64,000 bases of DNA from positions 124,001 through 188,000 of the forward strand of contig NZ_LMQN01000016.1 of the NCBI RefSeq assembly GCF_001425355.1, in the 5' to 3' direction. The notes beneath the pieces were generated by a model that saw only the letters and a list, made by a program, of their open reading frames with translations, ran no database searches and was not told where the DNA came from. The translations under genes were made by a program, and so were the position numbers. How positions within the stretch are numbered: the stretch's first letter is position 1; the number at the start of each line of letters is the position of its first letter. Positions 35,691 to 44,519 of the stretch are shown in pieces. The stretch comes from Chryseobacterium sp. Leaf405 (GTDB taxonomy: Bacteria > Bacteroidota > Bacteroidia > Flavobacteriales > Weeksellaceae).

Positions 35691-36808
35691 TGAATTCAAT
35701 TTCAATAATCGGAGGCGGAATTGGAGGTTTAGCGCTTGGAAATATTCTTAAACAACAAAATTTAGATTTCACGATCTACGAATCTGCACCGGAAATAAAA
35801 CCAATTGGTTCAGGAATTATGATGGCAATCAATGCCATGCAGATTTTTGATAAGCTTGGATTAAAAGAAAAAATTGAAGATGCAGGAAATAAAATTCATG
35901 GGATTTCCATAACCGATGAAAATTTTAAATTAATCTCAAAAACCAATGTTCTTGAATTGGAAAAGAAATACAATTCCTGCAACGTTGCCATTCACAGAGC
36001 TGATTTGCAGAGAATTTTAGCTGAAAATATAGATTTCGAAAATATTAATTTAAACTCTTCGTTAAGTCAAATTAAAAAGGAAGAAAATTATATTCTCAAT
36101 TTTGAAAACGGAAATTCAATTGAAAGTAAAATAGTGTTCGGAGCAGACGGAATAAAATCTAAAGTTAGAGATCAAATCATAGAACCCGGGAAAATCCGAA
36201 ATGCAAAACAAATTTGCTGGCGTGGTTTAGCACAGTTTGATTTACCCGAAAAATTTCATCATGAAGCGTTTGAAATTTGGGGAAAAGGAAAACGTTTCGG
36301 TTTTGTAAAAATGTCTGAGAAAAAAATCTATTGGTACGCCGTAATTAATGAAAGAAAACAGAAACGTTACTCAAATTTGATTGATTATTTTTATGATTTT
36401 GATCCTTTAGTTTTAGATATTATTGAAAAAACTTTACCGGAAAATATTATTCTTAATGACATCATCGATCTCTCACCTATCCCAAAATGGTATTCTGAAA
36501 ACCTTTGTCTTATTGGTGATGCTGCTCACGCAACCACTCCAAATTTGGGTCAGGGCGCTTGTCAGGCAATTGAAGATGCTTATATCATTGGTAAATTATT
36601 GGAAAACAACAAAGATTTTAATTATATTTTTAATGAATTTCAAAAAATAAGAAGAAAAAAGGTGGATTATGTGGTAAATACAAGTTGGAAAATCGGACAG
36701 ATTTCTCAATGGGAAAAAGGAAATTTTTTACGAAATTTCTTCATGAGATTAATTCCGGAAAGTATAAATCATAAATTAGTTGAACAAACTATTCGATTGG
36801 AAATATGA
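35690..36808 (+). CDS. FAD-dependent monooxygenase (PHBH fold)
   Basis: A 372-residue group A flavoprotein monooxygenase. The dinucleotide motif GGGIGGLALG lies at residues 8-17, the DG motif GADGIKSKVR near 153, and the second FAD motif LIGDAAHATTPNLGQGACQAIEDA begins near 277. These enzymes hydroxylate or epoxidise aromatic or polyene substrates with NAD(P)H. The substrate cannot be told; kynurenine monooxygenase, salicylate hydroxylase and zeaxanthin epoxidase share the fold. Confidence 0.88.
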   Translation: MNSISIIGGGIGGLALGNILKQQNLDFTIYESAPEIKPIGSGIMMAINAMQIFDKLGLKEKIEDAGNKIHGISITDENFKLISKTNVLELEKKYNSCNVAIHRADLQRILAENIDFENINLNSSLSQIKKEENYILNFENGNSIESKIVFGADGIKSKVRDQIIEPGKIRNAKQICWRGLAQFDLPEKFHHEAFEIWGKGKRFGFVKMSEKKIYWYAVINERKQKRYSNLIDYFYDFDPLVLDIIEKTLPENIILNDIIDLSPIPKWYSENLCLIGDAAHATTPNLGQGACQAIEDAYIIGKLLENNKDFNYIFNEFQKIRRKKVDYVVNTSWKIGQISQWEKGNFLRNFFMRLIPESINHKLVEQTIRLEI

Positions 36809-36828
36809 ATCTTTGGTTAAAAAACAAA

Positions 36829-36857
36829 AAACTGCTTCAAAATTGAAACAGTTTTTT
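36829..36857. terminator. Bidirectional terminator
   Basis: The stem aactg-ttca / tgaa-cagtt is flanked by A on the left and T on the right, between the convergent monooxygenase and multicopper oxidase genes. Confidence 0.75.
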
Positions 36858-36859
36858 CA

Positions 36860-39460
36860 TTAATATGTCAAAGTAATTCCGGCTCCCCATCCCATTTCAT
36901 TATCATAATTTCCGGAGACAGCTAACCATTTTTGTAGAATATATCGTAATCCTGTATTGAATTCTCCATCAGAATTTACACTGAAATTTCCTCTCAATCT
37001 TCTGGAAAGTGGTATATCTTCCCGACTAAATTCCAATAAAACTTTACCATTTTGGTCAACACTTGCATCTGCTGTAATCAGCATTGGCAAAAGATATTGC
37101 ATCCCAACGATAAATGCGCCCTGAGTTTTAGACGCTTTTTGCTGTCCGAACCAGGTTTTCTTTCCATAAAAACCCATTCCCATTTCATTTGCCATTTGCC
37201 TTTCCATAATTTCATGGTTTTTCTGAATTCTGAAACCCACATATGGTAAAGCCCATTGAAATTTTCCTAAAAATCTTCCAACTTTAAAATTTCCGTCAAA
37301 ATGATTGAAATCCCAATTTGAATGGAATTCATTTGAATTCGCCCATCTCGGACCAAACATGGTCATCGTTTCTGCATGAATTTTATTACTGTTAATATCC
37401 AGCATTGCCATGGAACTCACCATTCTATTGTCTTTCATGAAATCTTTCCAGGCTAATTTCCTGTTTGGAAGCTGTGGATTCGGTGCTGAATTTTCATAAC
37501 TGAAAATCCTTCCCATTCCCGCCATCATGTGATACAGAATATGACAGTGGAAAAACCAGTCGCCATCCTGATTGGCAGCAAATTCTATCGTATTGGTTTC
37601 CATCGGCATTATATCAACAACATTTTTCAAGGGCGAATATTCTCCTTTTGAATTTATCAATCTAAAATCGTGACCATGAAGGTGCATCGGATGCCGCATC
37701 ATCGAATTATTATACATTGTAATTCTCAGAATTTCACCCTTTTTAACTAGAATTTTATCCGTTTCCGTAACTGTTTTATTATCCAGTGTCCAGAGGTAAT
37801 GATTCATATTTCCTTCCAACGTAAACTTCATTTCCCGAACATTTTCTGTTGGAAGAATCGTTTTTTCAGGAGATTTTAAGATGTTGTAAGATAGCCTTTT
37901 GAAAGATTTTTCTTCCTTCATTTCCATTGCTGAATGATTAGAATGATCTTCTTTTTCAGAATCTTTGGTGGTAATTCCCATCATTTCATTGATATGTTTC
38001 GCGGTCATTTTTCGTTGACTATCAGGAAGTTCAGGATACATCACTTCATTCATGTCCATCATTTGATTACTCATCGTCATGTTCATTGGTTTCATATTTC
38101 CGCTCATTTCCATCATTCCGTTCATCATTTTCATACCTTCAAAAAGTTTTAATCTGGGTAAATCCGGAGCCTCAATTTTTTCTCCCGACCCTAACCAAAG
38201 TGAGGCATGACCAATTCGGTCTTCTGAAGTGGCACGAAACTCAAAGCTTTTATTTTCCGGAATCGTAACTTCAATATCATACGTTTCTGAAACTCCGACA
38301 ATCAATCGATCAACTTCCACAGAGACAACATCGTTTCCATCATTTCCTACCACTTTAATTTTTCCACCTCCAAAATTCAGCCAAAAATAAGTGGAAGAAC
38401 CGCCGTTGGCAACTCTCAGCCGAACTTTATCTCCCGCTTTTAAATTTGAATAATCAGAACTTGGAAGTCCATTAATCAGAAACTTATCATAATACACATC
38501 GCTCACGTCCATTGCTTCCATCCTCTTCCATTCATTCAGTGCTTTCGTTCCGAAGTTTCCAGATTTTATAGCTTCCCAATAACTTTGAACTGCATTTTTC
38601 TTGATCGCATACCAATCTGTATTTGCCATATGAAGTCTTCTGGCAATCTGCATCGGATCATCATCACTCCAATCTCCTAATAATACAGGAATTTCTTTGG
38701 TATAATTCACTTTTGGTTCGCCTTCTCTTTTATTGAAAACCAAAATACCGTTCATCCCAATCTGCTCCTGCAAACCTTGGTGAGAATGATACCAATACGT
38801 TCCGTTTTGAGAAATTTTAAATTTATATAAATGTGTTTCTCCAGGTTTAACAGGTTTCGTAGTCAAATAAGGAACTCCGTCATGCTCATTCGGTAAAATC
38901 ACGCCGTGCCAATGAAAACCTGTATTTTCTTTCAGCATATTATGAAGGTAAATCTCTGCGGTATCTCCTTCTGTGAAATATAAAGTGGGCGCCTGCAATT
39001 TGCCGTTTACAGCAATTGCTCTTCTGTTTTTACCTGTAAAATTAACGATCGTATCTTTTACATATAAATCATAACGAACCGTTTTTCCTCCAAAACTTAC
39101 TTTTCCGTTTTCTGAGTTTCTTTTTAAAACCGGATTTTGAGGTTTAGGTTCAGATTGATTCTCAGTCTGAGTTTTAGAAACTAACGAAACTTGAGAATGA
39201 TCTGTTTTTTTACCCTTAATTTTCTTCTCAACTGTAATCTTATTTTTATTTTCTGATTTTATTTCTGTCTTTAATGGAATCTTCATTTTAGATTTTATAA
39301 CAACCGTTTTTTTCACCAGCGTCATCCCACATTTCGGACAATCCCCCGCTTTTGAGGAAACTACTTCAGGATGCATCGGACAGGTAAAAATTGTTTTTGT
39401 CGTTTGTGAAAAGGTAGTAACAGAGAATAAAAGCATCAGAAATAATATTATTTTATTCAT
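36860..39460 (-). CDS. Multicopper oxidase with heavy-metal-binding head and barrel-like tail
   Basis: This 866-residue protein joins three parts. After a signal peptide, residues 25-50 form a heavy-metal-binding domain (CPMHP at 27-31, CPKCGM at 41-46). Residues about 115-655 are a CopA-type multicopper oxidase with all copper motifs: HWHG at 183-186, HSH near 225, HPMHLHGH at 590-597 and HCHILYHMMAGM at 638-649. A Met-rich loop lies at 441-492. The last ~175 residues look like outer-membrane beta strands, resembling CopB. It would oxidise and sequester copper in the periplasm. It follows two small copper-type genes. Confidence 0.85.
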   Translation of the reverse strand: MNKIILFLMLLFSVTTFSQTTKTIFTCPMHPEVVSSKAGDCPKCGMTLVKKTVVIKSKMKIPLKTEIKSENKNKITVEKKIKGKKTDHSQVSLVSKTQTENQSEPKPQNPVLKRNSENGKVSFGGKTVRYDLYVKDTIVNFTGKNRRAIAVNGKLQAPTLYFTEGDTAEIYLHNMLKENTGFHWHGVILPNEHDGVPYLTTKPVKPGETHLYKFKISQNGTYWYHSHQGLQEQIGMNGILVFNKREGEPKVNYTKEIPVLLGDWSDDDPMQIARRLHMANTDWYAIKKNAVQSYWEAIKSGNFGTKALNEWKRMEAMDVSDVYYDKFLINGLPSSDYSNLKAGDKVRLRVANGGSSTYFWLNFGGGKIKVVGNDGNDVVSVEVDRLIVGVSETYDIEVTIPENKSFEFRATSEDRIGHASLWLGSGEKIEAPDLPRLKLFEGMKMMNGMMEMSGNMKPMNMTMSNQMMDMNEVMYPELPDSQRKMTAKHINEMMGITTKDSEKEDHSNHSAMEMKEEKSFKRLSYNILKSPEKTILPTENVREMKFTLEGNMNHYLWTLDNKTVTETDKILVKKGEILRITMYNNSMMRHPMHLHGHDFRLINSKGEYSPLKNVVDIMPMETNTIEFAANQDGDWFFHCHILYHMMAGMGRIFSYENSAPNPQLPNRKLAWKDFMKDNRMVSSMAMLDINSNKIHAETMTMFGPRWANSNEFHSNWDFNHFDGNFKVGRFLGKFQWALPYVGFRIQKNHEIMERQMANEMGMGFYGKKTWFGQQKASKTQGAFIVGMQYLLPMLITADASVDQNGKVLLEFSREDIPLSRRLRGNFSVNSDGEFNTGLRYILQKWLAVSGNYDNEMGWGAGITLTY

Positions 39461-39542
39461 AATATTTCACACTTTTAAAAGCTGTATAGTTTAAATTTAG
39501 CTTAAACTATACAACTCATTATATTTAAATAAAATAAGAAGA

Positions 39543-40016
39543 TTAATTAATGGTAGAGTTTACATTCCCACAGGTAAGCATAGATTTTCCATAGTACGGG
39601 TTTGCAATCTGTTTTTCGTCGCTCAGCCAACTTCCGTCAGCCATCGGACAATACTGAACGTACACAGGTTTTTCTGAAAGCTTAAATTCTTTCGTTAAAG
39701 CAATCATATTATCAGAAAGATTGAAAAAAGTTTCTCTCTGAGATGCAATATTTCTAGCATCAGAAATTACCGTTGCATCTTTTTTTAGCATTGTGAGATT
39801 ACCTTCAGAAATTATTTTATAATCGACTGCGGAAGCCGTTTTAATAAATTCTGTTGCGGCTTTTGAAGTTTTGTCGGCATCATCTGAAGCTAAAGCAGAT
39901 TTTATCGCAATATAATTTTGATACAATTTCGTAACCTGAGCATCTTTTTTAGATTGTGCCGAAATTGAAATGATTGAAAATAAAGAAAATACTGCTGTAA
40001 TGATATATTTTTTCAT
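39543..40016 (-). CDS. DUF3347 domain protein, secreted
   Basis: A 157-residue protein with a signal peptide ending ISISAQ and a helical DUF3347 domain with YQNYIAIKSALASDDA. At the C-terminus, QYCPMADGSWLSDEKQIANPYYGKSMLTCG carries two cysteines and a Met typical of copper-handling relatives. DUF3347 occurs alone or fused to CusB-type efflux proteins. It lies between the HYC_CC_PP gene and the multicopper oxidase, so copper handling in the periplasm is likely. Confidence 0.85.
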   Translation of the reverse strand: MKKYIITAVFSLFSIISISAQSKKDAQVTKLYQNYIAIKSALASDDADKTSKAATEFIKTASAVDYKIISEGNLTMLKKDATVISDARNIASQRETFFNLSDNMIALTKEFKLSEKPVYVQYCPMADGSWLSDEKQIANPYYGKSMLTCGNVNSTIN

Positions 40017-40124
40017 TGTTTTAAATTTTAGAATTATTTTTTAAGAATAGATTGTTAAAAATATCGCACAATGCGACAAATAGTGACTTTCGTAATGATT
40101 TAAAAATCAAACGACTGACGAATT

Positions 40125-40502
40125 CTAAATTCTAAAATTACAATGATTGATAAAGATTGGAACCGACCAAATTTCAGGCGGTGCATCAATCTGAACCTGA
40201 GTAAATTTGGTAACTGAAAAAGATCGATCAACAAAGAAAAAATCGTTATACTGAACTTCCTGAATCTGCTTTAAAAAGTCAATTTTAAGAAAATCTGATT
40301 TTTGGGAATCATCAACTTTTACAATTTTCAATTCTGTTTTACAGCAGTCTTTTTTAGTTTTTACACCACATTTGCTGCATACATCATCAACTTTCTGACT
40401 GATAGAAGCCAATTCTTTCATGCAATAATGAACGCTGAAAACCGCCCCGGAAGAAAATCCGAAGTAGAAAACAGAGAATAATATGGCAAGAATCTTTTTC
40501 AT
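40125..40502 (-). CDS. HYC_CC_PP family protein
   Basis: A 125-residue exported protein. A hydrophobic N-terminal segment is followed by the HYC motif (VHYCMKEL at about 24-31), then CSKCG and DCCKTE (the CC pair), and a Pro-Pro near the end (IDAPPEIW), which are the three marks that give the family its name. Six cysteines and nearby histidines suggest metal binding. It leads the copper group; spacing to the DUF3347 gene is 108 bases. Confidence 0.88.
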   Translation of the reverse strand: MKKILAILFSVFYFGFSSGAVFSVHYCMKELASISQKVDDVCSKCGVKTKKDCCKTELKIVKVDDSQKSDFLKIDFLKQIQEVQYNDFFFVDRSFSVTKFTQVQIDAPPEIWSVPIFINHCNFRI

Positions 40503-40507
40503 TGAGA

Positions 40508-40515
40508 CAAAGGTA
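40508..40515 (-). promoter_or_regulatory. -7 promoter element of the copper group
   Basis: The minus strand reads TACCTTTG, a consensus -7 element only five bases from the ATG at 40502. The transcript would be leaderless or nearly so. No TTG is found at -33. Confidence 0.35.
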
Positions 40516-40576
40516 AAAATATCTTTTATATGATTGTTATAGAATTGTGTAATGTTGTTATAAAATTTGGAAAAGA

Positions 40577-40607
40577 AAAACGCCTGAGAAATTTTCAGAC
40601 GTTTGTA
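40577..40607 (-). terminator. Terminator of the TonB-dependent receptor gene
   Basis: The arms aaacg-ctga / tcag-cgttt pair and are followed on the minus strand by TTTTTC. Confidence 0.6.
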
Positions 40608-40647
40608 TTTTATTTTAGGAGAGATTTAACTATCTATTATTTGGAAC

Positions 40648-42864
40648 CTATTTAATCTTAAATTCAAGTTTCACATTAAAGAAACGTCCTGTCAGACGAA
40701 CCGGAACCGGATACATTAGATTGGTGTTAGCATCTGTAATCCATTGATTGGCAACCGTATTTCTGATGTTGAATGCATTAAAAACCTGAACACCCAAAGT
40801 TAATTCTTCAAAGTTACCCCAGAAACCGTATGTTTTTTTATTTTCTTTCCTATCTATGAATACTTTTGAAAGTCCTAAGTCAACTCTTTTGTAAGAAGGT
40901 AACTTTCTCTGATATTGATAAGGATCTGTAAGAACCGGCGCTCCTGTCGGCAGCCCCATTGCGTAGGTTAGTGTTAAATTCACACGCATTGACGGGAATT
41001 TAGGCATATAGTCCTGATAGAACATTGCAAATCTAAACCTCTGATCTGTCGGTCTCGGAATGTCTCCCTGTCCATCAATATTTTCATACACTCTGGCGTA
41101 ACTCGCAGATAACCAAGAATCGACACCCGGAACGAATTCCCCGAATAATCTTGTATCAATCCCGTAAGCATACCCTGTAGCATTATTTTTTCCTGTGTAA
41201 CGAATTCTAACATTATCCATATAATATGGAATAATATTATCCATTTTCTTGTAATAAAGCTCTGTTGTTAATTTAAACGGTCTGTCATCAAAATAAAATT
41301 CATAATCATTAGCCAAAATCGCCTGAATAGATCTCTGTGATTTTATATTGTTGTTGAAATTTCCGTCTAAGTCTTTGATTTCCTTATAAAAAGGAGCCTG
41401 ATAATACACCCCTCCGGAAAGTCTGAATAACATATCTGTATCCCAATCCGGCTTGATGGCGAACTGAGCCCTCGGAGAGAAAATCGTTTCATTATTAAAG
41501 CTCCAATGAGAAACCCTTGCGCCTGCATTTACAAAAACTTTATTGTCACCCCATAAAAACTTCTGCGAATACTGTGCATAAGCAGACATCCTTGTAGGTT
41601 CAATCTGATTTTTTCCTGCAATATTATACATTAATTTTAAATCTCCAGGGCTTCTTGGATCAATAAATTCTTCATGTGGAAGGCTATATCCTGCAGAATC
41701 TACCAATCTCCATTCATTGGTAAGGTCTCTGAGATTTTCTTTTTCATATTTAAAACCAACTTCAATATCCGTGTTTACATTGGGAGAAAAACGCGTTCTG
41801 AATTGAGTTCCGTATGTTTTTACAAACAAATCATTTCGTGCATGTTCTATTTGCCCGCCCACGTCATAAGATGTAACCGGAGTACCCGTTATAGGATCAA
41901 AAGTCTGTAAAATATAGGCTGAAGCGATAGAATAATATTCTCTTTCACGGTTTTGATAAGCAAAAGCATCCAATGTAAATCTCCATTTGTCTGAAGGTTT
42001 ATAGTTGATGGAAGCTGTACCCATCATATTTTTATACTTATCATCTTCACGACCTGCATAATTTACAGTAAGGTTAATCGGCTGTTGTAAAGAACCAAAA
42101 TCGATACTTCTTTCTCTTGGAATCATCTCGTAATCATTCTTAGAATAATATCCTATAAATGAAACGGTCAATTTGGGGCTAAAGTGATAATTAAGATACG
42201 TCTGAAAATCCATATACTTGGGATTAAAATCGGTATCTTCTTTTAAAGTGTTTAAAACAAGGTTTGTATTTCTGTATCTTCCTGAAAATAAAGCCGTAAA
42301 CTTTTTATTACCATCACTGTCTTTTCCAGCTCCGAAACCCGTAGTTAATCTTCCTCCGATTAAACTCGCCTCACCGGAAACTTCAAATTTTTCCGGTTCA
42401 CGGTAATAAATATTTAAAGCAGAAGACATTTTATCACCATATCTCGGTTCAAAACCTCCCGCGGAGAAATTCACTGTTGAAACCATATCAGGATTGATGA
42501 TACTTAAACCTTCCTGCTGAGAATTTCTGATTAGGAAAGGTCTGTAAATTTCAATATCATTAATATAGATAAGATTCTCATCATAGTTTCCACCACGAAC
42601 CATATATTGTGAAGAAAGTTCCGTATTGGAATTTACAGACGGTAAAGTCTTGATAATCCCTTCTATACCTCCGGAAATACTTGCTACATTTTGAGCATCT
42701 TTCGCTGAAATTTTTACAGTGGTAAGGTCGGTGGTTTTTCCTGTTACCTTTTTCTGGAATACAATTTCCTCAATATCATTGGTTTTTACAGTATCCTTTT
42801 TTCTTACTTGAGAGAATACTAAAACGGGAACCATAAGGCTCAATGGTAAAACTAGTTTTTTCAA
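40648..42864 (-). CDS. TonB-dependent outer membrane receptor
   Basis: A 738-residue protein with a signal peptide (ends VLVFSQ), a plug domain from about residue 55 to 160 (GIIKTLPSVNSN, YMVRGGNYDENLIYINDIEIYRP, GGFEPRYGDKMSSALNI) and a 22-strand-type barrel. It lacks the carboxypeptidase-like domain and has no SusD partner nearby, so it is more likely a metal or small-ligand transporter than a SusC-type glycan importer. The copper genes are on the same strand downstream but are separated by a terminator. Confidence 0.92.
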   Translation of the reverse strand: MKKLVLPLSLMVPVLVFSQVRKKDTVKTNDIEEIVFQKKVTGKTTDLTTVKISAKDAQNVASISGGIEGIIKTLPSVNSNTELSSQYMVRGGNYDENLIYINDIEIYRPFLIRNSQQEGLSIINPDMVSTVNFSAGGFEPRYGDKMSSALNIYYREPEKFEVSGEASLIGGRLTTGFGAGKDSDGNKKFTALFSGRYRNTNLVLNTLKEDTDFNPKYMDFQTYLNYHFSPKLTVSFIGYYSKNDYEMIPRERSIDFGSLQQPINLTVNYAGREDDKYKNMMGTASINYKPSDKWRFTLDAFAYQNREREYYSIASAYILQTFDPITGTPVTSYDVGGQIEHARNDLFVKTYGTQFRTRFSPNVNTDIEVGFKYEKENLRDLTNEWRLVDSAGYSLPHEEFIDPRSPGDLKLMYNIAGKNQIEPTRMSAYAQYSQKFLWGDNKVFVNAGARVSHWSFNNETIFSPRAQFAIKPDWDTDMLFRLSGGVYYQAPFYKEIKDLDGNFNNNIKSQRSIQAILANDYEFYFDDRPFKLTTELYYKKMDNIIPYYMDNVRIRYTGKNNATGYAYGIDTRLFGEFVPGVDSWLSASYARVYENIDGQGDIPRPTDQRFRFAMFYQDYMPKFPSMRVNLTLTYAMGLPTGAPVLTDPYQYQRKLPSYKRVDLGLSKVFIDRKENKKTYGFWGNFEELTLGVQVFNAFNIRNTVANQWITDANTNLMYPVPVRLTGRFFNVKLEFKIK

Positions 42865-43030
42865 AAGAAATGCTTTAAAATTTCAAACGTGAATATATAC
42901 AATTTATTTTAACTTATTTAAACTTTATTTAACATTTAAAACAGAATTATAATTACTTTGAAATCCTTTATTATTAAGGACTTCAGATTTTTCCGTTTAA
43001 AGTTGAAAATTTAAATAAATCCTTAAATTA

Positions 43031-43840
43031 TTATAAAATTGCTTCTCTAACTCTTGTTAGTTTCTGTAATAAATCTTCTAAAAGATCTAATCTCAACATA
43101 TTTGCTCCGTCAGATAAAGCTGTTTCTGGAGTTGGATGCGTTTCTATAAAAATTCCATCGGCACCCACTGCAATTCCAGCTTTTGCAACTGTTTCAATTA
43201 GTTCTGGTCTTCCGCCAGTCACACCAGAACTTTGGTTTGGCTGTTGTAAAGAATGTGTAACATCCAGAATTACAGGCGCATATTCTCTCATGGTAGGAAT
43301 TCCTCTATAATCAACAACTAAATCGGTATATCCAAAAGAATTTCCTCTTTCGATGATGGCAACTCTCGGATTATCAGAGTCTGTAACTTTCTGAACGGCA
43401 AATTTCATTGATTCCGGAGAAAGGAACTGTCCTTTTTTTAATGAAACACATTTTCCCGTTTTTGCAGCAGCAATCAAAAGATCTGTCTGGCGAACCAAAA
43501 ATGCTGGAATCTGTAGAACATCAACATATTGCGCAGCCAAAGCAGCATGATCATTTTCGTGAATATCTGTTGTTGTCGGAATATTAAAAGTTTCACCAAC
43601 TTTTTTAAGAATTTCTAAAGATTTTTCTTCGCCGATCGTTGTAAAAGAATCTACCCTACTTCTATTGGCTTTTTTGAAACTTCCTTTGAAAATGTATGGA
43701 ATATTATATTTATTTGTCAGCTCAACAACCTTTTCGGCAATTCTAAGTGCCATATCTTCGCCCTCAATGATACAAGGTCCGGCAATTAAGAAAAAGTTTT
43801 TTGAATCTTTGTGATGAATATTATCTAAATACTGAATCAT
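43031..43840 (-). CDS. kdsA: 3-deoxy-8-phosphooctulonate synthase
   Basis: A 269-residue enzyme condensing phosphoenolpyruvate with arabinose 5-phosphate to make KDO 8-phosphate for lipopolysaccharide. The opening FFLIAGPCIIEGED, then FKGSFKKANRSR, the TTDIHE segment, QIPAFLVRQTDLL and FIETHPTPETALSDG match KdsA fully. Length is usual (about 270-284). kdsB lies 17 kb away in the window, so the two KDO genes are not in one operon. Confidence 0.96.
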   Translation of the reverse strand: MIQYLDNIHHKDSKNFFLIAGPCIIEGEDMALRIAEKVVELTNKYNIPYIFKGSFKKANRSRVDSFTTIGEEKSLEILKKVGETFNIPTTTDIHENDHAALAAQYVDVLQIPAFLVRQTDLLIAAAKTGKCVSLKKGQFLSPESMKFAVQKVTDSDNPRVAIIERGNSFGYTDLVVDYRGIPTMREYAPVILDVTHSLQQPNQSSGVTGGRPELIETVAKAGIAVGADGIFIETHPTPETALSDGANMLRLDLLEDLLQKLTRVREAIL

Positions 43841-43954
43841 TTTATTTTTAATTAAAAAGTTCAGTAAAAATAATGATAAAGTTCGGTAATGTGAAATTAT
43901 TTATCTGCTTTGATTGCTATGATAATGATAGTTGTTGTCTTTAACATTATATTT

Positions 43955-44479
43955 CTAAAACTTCTTTAAAATCTTTTCAAAAGTATTGATATTCCTGCTT
44001 GTCAACTGATCTTTTAGGCTTTTTTTACCTAAAATTTTCCCGAAAGTAGAATCCAAAGTATTTCCTTTGGGAATTTGCCAATAGAAAATATTATTCACAA
44101 TTTTAGCGTATTCATTTTCAGTTTTTGAAGCGTTTTCGAATTCCTGCATTAAAATTTTCTCAATTCCATCATTTCCTACAAAAGTATAGGAATGAAGATC
44201 ATCATTCTTTTCGAAAGGATTTCCGTTCCAGATGTTTTCTATTTCTTCCTGAGATTTGATAAATAAAAATGCTTCATAAGAAAAATGATCCGACATTGCC
44301 TTCTCAAGAATTCTTTTTAATTCATCTGCAGTTTTGTCTGATAAAAAAATAATATTCCCAGAAGCCAAAATTGAAACTACATTTTCCATGCCTGCCTCTT
44401 TGAAAACCTGACAGACTTCCGCCATTTTCATATTAGTTCCTTTTACGTTGACGCCTCGAAGAAAAGCACAGTATTTCAT
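43955..44479 (-). CDS. DUF1697 family protein
   Basis: A 174-residue soluble protein beginning MKYCAFLRGVNVKGTNMKMAEV, the strong signature of DUF1697, followed by the SILASGNIIFLS strand. Structures in the family show two ferredoxin-like domains; the function is unknown. It stands between kdsA and the GT-C-type gene with no sign of a shared operon. Confidence 0.88.
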   Translation of the reverse strand: MKYCAFLRGVNVKGTNMKMAEVCQVFKEAGMENVVSILASGNIIFLSDKTADELKRILEKAMSDHFSYEAFLFIKSQEEIENIWNGNPFEKNDDLHSYTFVGNDGIEKILMQEFENASKTENEYAKIVNNIFYWQIPKGNTLDSTFGKILGKKSLKDQLTSRNINTFEKILKKF

Positions 44480-44519
44480 AGTTTAGGTTTTAGGAATTAA
44501 GGGTTCGGTTTAAAAATAT

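Noticed and set aside
37934..38268. Plus-strand His/Phe-rich frames opposite the multicopper oxidase
   Set aside because: They are the antisense of the Met-rich loop and have no start signals or family match.
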